A DNA stretch of 6,569 bases from Saprospiraceae bacterium UBA7687 (GCA_002482845.1 DLGT01000002.1:4812-11380); one strand, 5' to 3'. Positions 1 to 6,036 are shown, counted from the first letter of the stretch. Numbers and translations: made by a program. The notes: generated by a model from the letters alone, not told the origin.

Positions 1-314
1 ATGCCCATGTACACACACCTGCCAAATCTACCGTTAGGATAGCAGCATCTTACTTGGATGAATCTATTCGTATTTCTGTAGCTGATAATGGAAAGGGATT
101 TCCAACAGAAGAGATTAAATTTGTTTTTGATAAGTTTTATAGACTCAAAGGTGCTGCGACGGGTGGGACAGGATTAGGATTGTCTATTGTAAAAGGATTT
201 GTAGAAGCATTAAATGGACAAATAACTTTGGAAAATCAATCATCAGGTGGCGCATTGTTTACTGTGGTTTTGCCAGCAGAATCTTCAACACTAAATCTTG
301 TGACTTATGAATAA
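1..314 (+). CDS. kdpD: KdpD-type sensor histidine kinase, C-terminal ATP-binding domain (5' truncated by window edge)
   Basis: This is the tail of a membrane sensor kinase; only the HATPase_c domain is present, about 103 codons in the frame starting at base 3, with no stop back to the window edge. Visible motifs in order: the end of the N box (AHVHTP; bases 1-2, 'at', fit the last two bases of its preceding Asn codon), the G1 box DNGKG (84-98), the F box FDKFYR (126-143), and the G2 box GGTGLGLS (162-185). These bind ATP for phosphorylating a His in the missing part. The kinase is named from its partner: it ends inside the start of a clear KdpE (8-base overlap), and FDKFYR with GGTGLGLSIVKGF fits KdpD. 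KdpD kinases respond to low K+ or turgor stress. The N-terminal KdpD/USP domains and membrane helices that would prove the name lie outside the window. A TTG at 54 is not the start. Confidence 0.85.
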   Translation, partial: AHVHTPAKSTVRIAASYLDESIRISVADNGKGFPTEEIKFVFDKFYRLKGAATGGTGLGLSIVKGFVEALNGQITLENQSSGGALFTVVLPAESSTLNLVTYE

Positions 315-984
315 ATGGCTCATTCTGATCATAGATGACGAACCACAAATTCGAAAATTGCTCCAAATAAACTTGGAATCTAATGATTATAAAGTAATAC
401 AAGCAGCCACGGGGAATGAAGGTATTTCGTTGTGCGCATCACATACACCCGATTTGGTTTTGCTAGACATAGGTTTGCCAGATAAGAGTGGCCAGGAAGT
501 ATTGATAGAACTCAGAGAATGGTATCAAAATCCCATCATCATGCTCTCAGTATTGGATGGCGAAAAGGAAATCATCACAGCATTAGATCATGGTGCTACA
601 GACTACCTCACCAAACCCTTTCGAGCAGGCGAACTATTAGCCAGAATTCGGTCTGCCATCAAAAGGAACATAACTACTGTTAATACCAAATCAATCATTT
701 GTGGCGACTTGGAAATAGACCTTGTAAGTAGGATTATCAAGAAGAACAACGAACTACTTAAACTCACTTCTACAGAATACAATCTACTTGCATTATTTGC
801 CAAAAATGAAGGAAAAGTATTAACCCATCAATATATACTCCGCGAAATATGGGGCATAGGATATCAAACGGAAACCCAATATCTTCGTGTGTTTGTGGGT
901 ACATTGCGTAAAAAAATAGAATCAGACTATACTAATCCTTTCCACATTATTACGGAAAGTGGTGTAGGATATCGGTTTCAGTAG
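307..984 (+). CDS. kdpE: KdpE, OmpR/PhoB-family response regulator of K+ homeostasis
   Basis: A 225-residue cytoplasmic transcription factor of full family length. The receiver domain (about 1-120) has the acidic pair D10-D11, the phosphoacceptor D54 in LLDIGLPD, a switch S81 (usual Thr/Ser position), and the conserved K103 in LTKPF. The winged-helix DNA-binding domain (about 130-225) ends in ETQYLRVFVGTLRKKIE and HIITESGVGYRF, which matches the KdpE C-terminus closely; this separates it from generic OmpR-family regulators. It should be phosphorylated by the kinase encoded just upstream; its ATG lies within that gene's last codons (overlap ATGAATAA, 307-314), implying translational coupling. 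In well-studied bacteria KdpE activates kdpFABC; here the genes directly downstream encode a Trk system and a porin, so these are candidate targets by inference. No residue essential for phosphotransfer is missing. Confidence 0.93.
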   Translation: MNKWLILIIDDEPQIRKLLQINLESNDYKVIQAATGNEGISLCASHTPDLVLLDIGLPDKSGQEVLIELREWYQNPIIMLSVLDGEKEIITALDHGATDYLTKPFRAGELLARIRSAIKRNITTVNTKSIICGDLEIDLVSRIIKKNNELLKLTSTEYNLLALFAKNEGKVLTHQYILREIWGIGYQTETQYLRVFVGTLRKKIESDYTNPFHIITESGVGYRFQ

Positions 985-1161
985 ATTATCGATAGTGCAA
1001 ACAAGTTTACAATTCCATTAAGATTCCAATAAGCTATTGCAAACAAGTTTACAATTCCAATAACGCTTCTTTATAAAATCTTTATATCTCCATAGCGATC
1101 CTTTATTTTTTACATATTTTATAAGCCCGACCTTTGTCCCATCAAAATAAATACACACGTT
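985..1161. other. Intergenic region between kdpE and the trk operon
   Basis: This stretch of 177 bases contains two copies of a 22-bp repeat (described separately) and is then very AT-rich. I find no convincing promoter: the best Bacteroidota-like -7 box is GACCTTTG (1129-1136), which departs from TAnnTTTG at its first base and has no TTTG at the right distance upstream. TATAAA-ATC-TTTATA (1072-1086) can form a small all-AT hairpin, too weak to call a terminator. TATCGATA directly after the kdpE stop (987-994) is an 8-bp palindrome of unknown meaning. The downstream genes could therefore be read through from kdpDE. Confidence 0.6.
996..1059. repeat. Two direct copies of a near-palindromic 22-bp repeat, 42 bp apart
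   Basis: Bases 996-1017 and 1038-1059 are identical over 22 bases, with a 42-bp period. Each copy is itself close to a palindrome: the second reads TTGCAAAC-AA-GTTTACAA (1037-1054), where 7 of 8 arm positions match; the first matches at 6 of 8. The centres (1003/1004 and 1045/1046) lie 42 bp apart, about four turns of the DNA helix, so bound proteins would sit on the same face. A shorter match, ATTCCAATAA, also recurs (1023-1032 and 1054-1063). This could be a paired operator for the trk operon, a REP-like dispersed repeat, or the scar of a local duplication. The repeat itself is certain; its function is inference. Confidence 0.85.
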
Positions 1162-1314
1162 ATGTGGCAAATATTGGGGAATAGGTGGCGAGCAGAAAGT
1201 CATAAAAATGGAGAGAATGATGAAAATAAGGTTAATCATTTATTATGGAGATTTATATGGATCACTTCAGTGGTTGTTTTTCTGATACTATATATAGTGA
1301 TCGTTCATGGATAG
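1162..1314 (+). CDS. Small single-pass membrane protein upstream of trkH (50 aa, unknown family)
   Basis: I do not recognise this family. The frame starts MWQILGNRWRAESHKNGEND and has a polar, charged N-terminal half (about 1-30), followed by one strongly hydrophobic segment at about 31-48 (FIWITSVVVFLILYIVIV) and a two-residue tail, HG. Arg30 just before the helix predicts a cytoplasmic N-terminus. ATG is preceded by an A-rich leader (aaaataaatacacacgtt), normal for the phylum. The main support for it being real is context: its TAG overlaps the next start by 8 bases (ATGGATAG), the same geometry as kdpD-kdpE, and the chain continues into trkH. By analogy with KdpF, a tiny helix that stabilises KdpABC, it could be an accessory subunit of the Trk channel; that is inference. 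A competing frame on the other strand (1018-1239) is judged spurious. Confidence 0.6.
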   Translation: MWQILGNRWRAESHKNGENDENKVNHLLWRFIWITSVVVFLILYIVIVHG

Positions 1315-1663
1315 TTTACCATTGGCTCCATCAGCAGCATTGAAGTTGGTCGAAGTATATCAATTAGCCCATGATATAAATCAATTACAACAAGATCCAT
1401 TATTCCTTCAAAAGCGGAACAAGCTTTTGTGTGGTCAAATATTGGAACAAAAAGTAAACATCATTTTTCAAGCAACTTCTAACTCGATATTTCATGAAGG
1501 ATTAAAAGATTTGCTAGTCTTTATCGATGAAAGCTTGGCTTTTGACCCATCTAATTATCTTGATAATACTGCTACACTAACAGAAAAGCTTCTTGCTTTA
1601 AAAAATATACTCATTCAAATACAAGATCAATCCAACAATCAAAATGTACAAAACAATCTTTAA
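1307..1663 (+). CDS. Hypothetical protein, 118 aa, translationally chained to trkH
   Basis: I do not recognise this protein. It has no signal peptide and no membrane segment, and it looks mostly helical: likely helices at about 8-28, 34-57, 63-76 and 90-108, with a Gln/Asn-rich tail (QDQSNNQNVQNNL). There is a single Cys at 42 in KLLCGQILEQK. It is probably cytoplasmic. The start is fixed by the 8-base overlap with the small membrane protein before it; its own end overlaps the trkH start by 20 bases (1644-1663). Such nested overlaps favour coupled translation and a shared job, so a regulatory or assembly partner for the Trk channel is a reasonable guess, without direct evidence. Its reading frame is intact and flanked by overlapping genes on both sides, so it is very probably a real gene. 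Confidence 0.75.
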   Translation: MDSLPLAPSAALKLVEVYQLAHDINQLQQDPLFLQKRNKLLCGQILEQKVNIIFQATSNSIFHEGLKDLLVFIDESLAFDPSNYLDNTATLTEKLLALKNILIQIQDQSNNQNVQNNL

Positions 1664-3203
1664 ACAAATAGCTAGCCTGCAAATAATCTTAGGATTTGTA
1701 GTGATGATTCCTGCTGTAGTGGCCTTAATTTATGGAGAATGGTACGCTTTAGAAGGATTCCTGATTTCAGGTAGTTTGATATCATTGGTTGGTTTTTTAA
1801 TATTCAAAGCCTTAAAGGATACGGCTGAACCAGAATACAAACATTCGTTGGTCATTGCTGCTTTGGGTTGGTTGATGATTATTACGGTCGGTGCTATTCC
1901 TTATTTTGTAGTGGCAAGTATAACACCTTTGGATGTCATGCAACAGTTTGTTCCAGTAGGAATGGAATACGAATCAAGTTTGATTAATTTTCGCAATCCA
2001 CTGCACTGTTTATTTGAAAGTACAAGTGCATTTACCACTACAGGTTTGAGCATGGCATATCACGAACCATCTGTAGGCAAAACAGTGCTTTTTTATCGAC
2101 ATTTTTCACAGTGGGTAGGAGGCGCAGGATTTATAGTGATGGCATTGGCCATTTTTAAACAATTGCCAGGTCAAGGCGCTATGTTCCTATATGGATCCGA
2201 AGCTAGTGGTACAAAACTTCGTTCTAATGTGATTGAGACCACGCGTGCGATTTGGAAGGTTTATGTAGTAATCACTATAATTGTATTCATTATTTTATTT
2301 ATTGGTACATTGGTCATTTTGCCAGAATATCCATTATCTGAGGCACTTTTTGATGCAGTAAATCATGCCATGGCAGGTCAATCTACGGGCGGATTTAGCA
2401 CTTTGGATGATAGTATTGCCACTTACAATTCTGCCCAAATGGACTATTTATATCTGTTTCCAATGCTGATTGGTGGGTTTTCATTACCATTTCTTTATCG
2501 AGTCATATTTCTCAAAAAGATATCAGAAATCTGGTTAGACATACAATCTCGTGCACTGATTATCGCTGCGATTGTTGGAGGTTTCATATTGTCATTATTG
2601 TTATGGTATTCTGATGTCACGCCTGAACCATTTAGAATAGGTATCTTTCAGTTTGTCACTGCATTGACGACTACAGGATGGCAAACTTCCAATATTGGTG
2701 CATGGGATGATATTTCGATCTTATTTATTGTAGCAGGCGCCATGATCGTAGGTGGTTGTGCAGGTGGTACAGTAGGTGGTATCAAAGTTATCAGAGCATT
2801 ACTCATACAGAAAGGATTAAGATGGCACATCAGTAAGGTCTTTATGTCCAAAAACACCATCAAAGCCGTCAAATTTAATGGGAATCAAATGCTTCCTGCG
2901 GAAATGAACTCCGAACTAGCCAAAGCAGGACTCTTTACCTTGATTTATATTCTTTTCGTATTTATATCTACAGTAGCTACCTTGTTTTTTATGAGTCCTG
3001 ATTATTCGCTCGCCGATGCAATATTTGAGTCTGCATCTGCACAGGGTACAGTTGGGCTTTCAACAGGTATCACAGATCCATCTATGTCGCCTATTTTGGA
3101 GTCTATTTATATCGTACAGATGTGGGCAGGAAGGATAGAGATTATACCAGTTTTAGTTCTTATTAGAGTTTTATTTTTTGGTACAAAACCACAAGTAATT
3201 TAA
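1644..3203 (+). CDS. trkH: TrkH-family K+ uptake channel subunit
   Basis: A 519-residue polytopic inner-membrane protein that forms the K+ pathway of a Trk/Ktr system. The four pore loops carry the expected filter motifs: TTTG at 131-134, QSTGGF at 246-251, TTTGW at 342-346 and GTVGL at 468-472. The gating loop in the third repeat is well conserved (GGCAGGTVGGIK, 370-381), as is the C-terminal MWAGRIEIIPVLVL (493-506). The N-terminal pair of extra helices (about 8-55) and overall length fit TrkH rather than the shorter KtrB. The fourth loop, SAQGTVGLSTG, resembles the KtrB and archaeal-type filter more than the E. coli TrkH one. The chosen ATG begins right before the first helix and overlaps the previous gene by 20 bases. 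The gene for its RCK regulator follows after 20 bases. All key residues are present; function is confident, while ion preference (K+ alone or also Na+) is not shown. Confidence 0.95.
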   Translation: MYKTIFKQIASLQIILGFVVMIPAVVALIYGEWYALEGFLISGSLISLVGFLIFKALKDTAEPEYKHSLVIAALGWLMIITVGAIPYFVVASITPLDVMQQFVPVGMEYESSLINFRNPLHCLFESTSAFTTTGLSMAYHEPSVGKTVLFYRHFSQWVGGAGFIVMALAIFKQLPGQGAMFLYGSEASGTKLRSNVIETTRAIWKVYVVITIIVFIILFIGTLVILPEYPLSEALFDAVNHAMAGQSTGGFSTLDDSIATYNSAQMDYLYLFPMLIGGFSLPFLYRVIFLKKISEIWLDIQSRALIIAAIVGGFILSLLLWYSDVTPEPFRIGIFQFVTALTTTGWQTSNIGAWDDISILFIVAGAMIVGGCAGGTVGGIKVIRALLIQKGLRWHISKVFMSKNTIKAVKFNGNQMLPAEMNSELAKAGLFTLIYILFVFISTVATLFFMSPDYSLADAIFESASAQGTVGLSTGITDPSMSPILESIYIVQMWAGRIEIIPVLVLIRVLFFGTKPQVI

Positions 3204-3223
3204 ATTTTTAAATATATTTTAAC

Positions 3224-3889
3224 ATGCATATTATCATAGTAGGATCTGGTAAAACCGGAAAACATGTTATCGAGTCTGCTGTAAGGGACAACCAAGATGT
3301 GTACGTCATAGAAAAAGACAAAGCTGCTGCTGAGTGGATGGCTTCACACATGGATTGTGTGGTCATTCATGCGGATGCGACTAGTATAGAAGCACTCAAA
3401 GAAGCTAAAGCGGAAAAAGCGGATGCCATAGTCGTCACCACAAATGACGATGCTATCAATGCACTAGTCATCTTACTTGCCAAACAATTGGGCATCAAAC
3501 GGTTGGTCAGCTCGGTCAATAACGAAGATCATTTACACGTGTTTGAACAAATGGGCATTGATACCGTCGAAAGTCCGTATAGACTTAATGGTCGATACTT
3601 ATATCGTGCAGTTTTAGGCCCGAATGTGAAGGAATTTTTGGATCTTGGTGATGGTTTTGAAGTGTTGGAAATGATTGTACATCAAAACTCCGTTATAGCC
3701 AATAAACTCATCAAAGAACTCAATAAAGATAGGATATTGCCTAAGGACTCTAGGATTATTTTATTAAAAAGAAACAATCAAATCATCATACCCGAAGGCG
3801 AAACAAGAATCTTTGTAAAAGATATTGTTGTAGTTTTGTCCAAAAAAGAAAGAGTGTCAGATTTGTCAGTATTATTTGGTCAGAAGTAA
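3224..3889 (+). CDS. trkA: TrkA/KtrA-type single-RCK regulatory subunit
   Basis: A 221-residue cytoplasmic gating protein that binds nucleotide and controls the TrkH channel. The Rossmann RCK_N domain (about 1-125) has the glycine motif GSGKTG (7-12), the acidic residue at the end of the second strand (E30 in VIEKD), and D51 in HADAT; the RCK_C ligand-binding domain follows (about 135-221, GFEVLEMIV to the end). E. coli TrkA is about twice this length with two RCK units in tandem; this one is the size of KtrA, so a ring of several subunits would be expected. The call trkA is by neighbourhood; ktrA would be equally defensible. It starts 20 bases after trkH with no Shine-Dalgarno, and the porin gene follows after 21 bases. 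Confidence 0.93.
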   Translation: MHIIIVGSGKTGKHVIESAVRDNQDVYVIEKDKAAAEWMASHMDCVVIHADATSIEALKEAKAEKADAIVVTTNDDAINALVILLAKQLGIKRLVSSVNNEDHLHVFEQMGIDTVESPYRLNGRYLYRAVLGPNVKEFLDLGDGFEVLEMIVHQNSVIANKLIKELNKDRILPKDSRIILLKRNNQIIIPEGETRIFVKDIVVVLSKKERVSDLSVLFGQK

Positions 3890-3910
3890 TAAAAAGTAAA
3901 AAGAATACCA

Positions 3911-5023
3911 ATGCAACGTTTTATAAGTTTAGTTTTATTTTTAATAATATCACACCAATCAATCGCGCAGTTAAATGACGTGGCTGACACCGATAGTACT
4001 TTCAATAAAGAAATTTCAAAAATTGAGATCTCTGCCTACCTAGATTTTTATTATGGAAATACATTTAATAATCAAAATGAAACTGTTCCCTATTTTGTGA
4101 GCAGCAATAGTAATAATGCATTCAATGTCAATCTGGCTTTTGTAGATTTTAAGTATGCGTCCAAAGGAATTAGACTTAAATTTACGCCTGGATTTGGGAC
4201 CTATATGAATTCCAATTATGCTAATGAACCTACTACATTGAAATATTTATTGGAAGCATCCATGGGAATTAGACTTTCACAGAAAAGAGATATTTGGCTT
4301 GATGCAGGCATTTTGGGCTCGCCCTATACCAACGAAAACGCCATTAGCCGAGATCATCTTGTGTACACACGAAGCCTTGCTGCCGAGAATGTTCCTTACT
4401 ATTTGTCAGGTGTAAAACTATCTATACCCTTGAGTAGCAAAATTACTTTTTATACTTACTTAATCAATGGTTGGCAACAAATTAAGGATAATAATTCAGG
4501 TAAATCCATAGGTACACAAATAGAATACAAACCTAATCCTAAACATACTTTGAATTGGAATACCTACATAGGTGACGAACGATCGCTGTCAGCGCCACAG
4601 TATAGAACGAGGTATTTTTCAGATATTTTTTATATCTATAATCCTGAAGGGAAATTATCTTTAACGTCCTGTATTTATCTAGGAAATCAGCAAAAACTGA
4701 TTGGCAGCACGAGAAGTAATCATTATTGGTGGCAAGCAAATGCCATTGCTAGATATAAATTAAACCATCGGCTAGCCATATCGGGTAGGGTAGAATACTT
4801 TGATGATCCTGAATATTTGATCATATCTCCACTAAGTGATGTAGCACCCAAATTTTCTGTATTAAGTGAATCTATTTCTATCATTTATAAAGTACATGAC
4901 AACGCCATGTGCAGAATAGAAGGCAGGTATTTTGATGCTACTGACAATATTTTTACAGCAAATAATAATCAGCCTTCGTCTAATATGTTTTGGATGGTCA
5001 GCAATCTAACGATGTGGTTTTAG
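3911..5023 (+). CDS. Outer-membrane beta-barrel porin (BBP2/OmpL-like family)
   Basis: A 370-residue exported protein. The N-terminus is a signal peptide (MQRFISLVLFLIISHQSIA, likely cut before Gln20). The mature part starts with a short acidic stretch, then KIEISAYLDFYYG, and continues as alternating strands rich in Tyr, Trp and Asn, ending LTMWF; a final aromatic residue is the usual signal for barrel insertion. The pattern, including early AFVDFKYASKGIRLKFTPGFGTYM and a mid-barrel YLINGWQQIKDNNSGKSIGTQIEY-like region, fits the Bacteroidota putative porin family BBP2 (OmpL-like). From memory, members of this family are often found inside kdp operons of Bacteroidota between kdpC and kdpD, so its place beside kdpDE and trk fits a role in letting K+ cross the outer membrane. 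That role is inferred. No terminator is apparent after the stop. Confidence 0.82.
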   Translation: MQRFISLVLFLIISHQSIAQLNDVADTDSTFNKEISKIEISAYLDFYYGNTFNNQNETVPYFVSSNSNNAFNVNLAFVDFKYASKGIRLKFTPGFGTYMNSNYANEPTTLKYLLEASMGIRLSQKRDIWLDAGILGSPYTNENAISRDHLVYTRSLAAENVPYYLSGVKLSIPLSSKITFYTYLINGWQQIKDNNSGKSIGTQIEYKPNPKHTLNWNTYIGDERSLSAPQYRTRYFSDIFYIYNPEGKLSLTSCIYLGNQQKLIGSTRSNHYWWQANAIARYKLNHRLAISGRVEYFDDPEYLIISPLSDVAPKFSVLSESISIIYKVHDNAMCRIEGRYFDATDNIFTANNNQPSSNMFWMVSNLTMWF

Positions 5024-5053
5024 GTTAATTTTTCCCCATATTTTCATAATAAA

Positions 5054-5084
5054 TTTGTATATCTGTTGAGTAGTATTACTTTTG
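5054..5084 (+). promoter_or_regulatory. Candidate Bacteroidota sigma-A promoter for dedA
   Basis: TTTG (5054-5057), a 19-base spacer, then TACTTTTG (5077-5084), which matches the phylum's TAnnTTTG -7 element at every fixed position with a -33 TTTG at a normal distance. The start of transcription would fall near 5090, leaving a leader of about 220 bases before dedA. Such boxes occur by chance in AT-rich DNA, but this one lies in the only long non-coding gap of the second half of the window. Confidence 0.5.
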
Positions 5085-5101
5085 TCGTTTGATTTTAAGT
5101 G

Positions 5102-5203
5102 TGTATCCCACTTTTTCATTCAATTATTAAAAATTCCTTTTGTCTCCCTTCAGGGATGGGTTAAATAAAAGCAATTTTTATGTTATTGCAATTTTGGGAT
5201 ACA
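5102..5203 (+). other. Potential structured leader: 9-bp closing stem enclosing two hairpins
   Basis: TGTATCCCA (5102-5110) is the perfect reverse complement of TGGGATACA (5195-5203). Between them, TCCC-TTCA-GGGA (5145-5156) and GCAAT...ATTGC (5171-5189) can form two small hairpins, giving a multi-branch shape. A competing pairing exists: GGATG (5154-5158) with CATCC (5202-5206). It could be a regulatory RNA leader, or the remains of a small element with inverted ends; no target-site duplication is seen. I do not recognise a known riboswitch class. Confidence 0.3.
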
Positions 5204-5223
5204 TCCATTTTTGTAAAACCTTG

Positions 5224-5261
5224 AGAAACCATTTGGTAAGTTTTGGTTTTTTATGGTTTCT
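5224..5261 (+). repeat. Perfect 9-bp inverted repeat with 20-base loop
   Basis: AGAAACCAT (5224-5232) pairs with ATGGTTTCT (5253-5261). The loop contains GGTTTTTT (5245-5252), which can instead pair with AAAACC (5215-5220), so two exclusive folds are possible. It lies 52 bases before the dedA start. It could be a hairpin in the leader or a protein-binding inverted repeat; function unknown. Confidence 0.45.
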
Positions 5262-5313
5262 ACAGTTCATTTTGAGATGAGCTATTTACAATTATAATTT
5301 ATTTAAAAGAGAT

Positions 5314-6000
5314 ATGATCGACATTATTAAGGGTTTATTTGATTTTATTATGCACATAGATGACCACTTATTCACCATGATAGGTGAGTATGGGGTTTGG
5401 GTTTATATCATTTTGTTTTTAATTATATTTGTAGAAACCGGATTGGTAGTGATGCCATTTTTACCAGGAGATTCTTTATTATTTGCTGCGGGAGCTTTTT
5501 GTGCAGGTGTGGTCAATGATAGTGGAGAGACTGCACAGCTCAATCTTTGGATCGTTCTAGCTTCTTTATTAGTGGCAGCAGTGGTCGGAGACGGACTCAA
5601 TTATTGGATAGGTAAAAACATAGGTTTAAGAATGCTGAGTTGGGAGATCAAAGGATACAGACCTGTCAAAGAAAAGTATATAGAACAGACCCAAGCATTT
5701 TATGCAAAACATGGGTCTAAGACGATCATTATTGCAAGATTTGTTCCTATAGTTAGGACTTTTGCACCTTTTGTGGCTGGTATTGGTAGAATGGAGTACA
5801 ATCAGTTTTTCAGGTACAACATCATAGGTGGCGCCCTTTGGGTAATAGGGCTGACGTTGACAGGTTATTTTTTTGGTAATATTCCGATAGTAAAGGACAA
5901 TTTTGAAACAGTCATTTTTCTAATTATTGGAATCTCTATATTACCAATCATTTATGAAGCCATCAAACATCAGTTTACGAAGAATAAAGGAGTGAATTAG
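5314..6000 (+). CDS. dedA: DedA-family inner-membrane protein (VTT/SNARE-associated domain)
   Basis: A 228-residue multi-pass membrane protein of the usual family length. Hallmarks: FVETGLVVMPFLPGDSLLFAAG (39-60) with acidic residues E41 and D53, and ARFVPIVRTFAPFVAGIGRM (141-160) with R142 and R148; in E. coli YqjA/YghB residues of this kind are needed for function. Opening segments (EYGVWVYIILFL) and the end (YFFGNIPIVKDN, SILPIIYEAIKH) resemble E. coli DedA itself more than its YqjA or YghB paralogues. DedA proteins support membrane homeostasis and proton-dependent processes, and some recycle the lipid carriers undecaprenyl phosphate or phosphatidylethanolamine across the membrane; the substrate here is not determined. 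It is separated from the K+ operon by 290 bases with its own likely promoter, and the next gene begins 36 bases after its stop. Confidence 0.92.
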   Translation: MIDIIKGLFDFIMHIDDHLFTMIGEYGVWVYIILFLIIFVETGLVVMPFLPGDSLLFAAGAFCAGVVNDSGETAQLNLWIVLASLLVAAVVGDGLNYWIGKNIGLRMLSWEIKGYRPVKEKYIEQTQAFYAKHGSKTIIIARFVPIVRTFAPFVAGIGRMEYNQFFRYNIIGGALWVIGLTLTGYFFGNIPIVKDNFETVIFLIIGISILPIIYEAIKHQFTKNKGVN

Positions 6001-6036
6001 CTTTTTAATATTTAATTATATAACGATTCTATCCAA

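Larger units (their letters stand above)
5024..5313. other. Non-coding region between the porin and dedA
   Basis: These 290 bases contain no credible reading frame. From left to right they hold a candidate promoter (5054-5084), a long-range 9-bp inverted repeat (5102-5110 with 5195-5203) enclosing two small hairpins, a second 9-bp inverted repeat (5224-5261), and an AT-rich leader up to the dedA start. A second promoter-like pair, TTTG at 5271-5274 and TAATTTAT at 5295-5302, is weaker and would give an almost leaderless dedA message. I see no classic terminator with a GC stem and T tract for the upstream operon. Confidence 0.7.

Noticed and set aside
54..56. TTG as the start of a short independent kinase-like gene.
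   Set aside because: The frame is open upstream to the window edge and already encodes the N-box end (AHVHTP), so it is an internal codon of a longer kinase.
603..803. Minus-strand open frame inside kdpE.
   Set aside because: Entirely within a confidently identified gene; a shadow frame.
1072..1086. TATAAA-ATC-TTTATA as a terminator for kdpDE.
   Set aside because: The stem has no G-C pairs and is not followed by a T tract at the right spacing.
1018..1239. A 73-codon open frame on the minus strand with a hydrophobic start (MINLIFIILSIFMTFCS).
   Set aside because: Its last codons are simply one copy of the 22-bp repeat, it overlaps the better supported 50-residue gene on the + strand, it opposes every neighbour, and I recognise no domain.
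1287..1298. Perfect 12-bp palindrome ACTATATATAGT just before the 118-residue gene.
   Set aside because: Falls inside the codons for the hydrophobic helix of the small membrane protein, is all simple TA alternation, and has no T tract or repeat partner.
2648..2872. Minus-strand open frame inside trkH.
   Set aside because: Lies over the conserved gating loop of trkH; composition reflects the complement of that gene.
4539..4739. Minus-strand open frame inside the porin gene.
   Set aside because: Fully nested in a complete exported barrel gene, with no domain of its own.
5403..5600. Minus-strand open frame inside dedA.
   Set aside because: Covers the conserved DedA motif on the other strand; low-complexity Ser/Pro/Thr composition typical of an antisense shadow.
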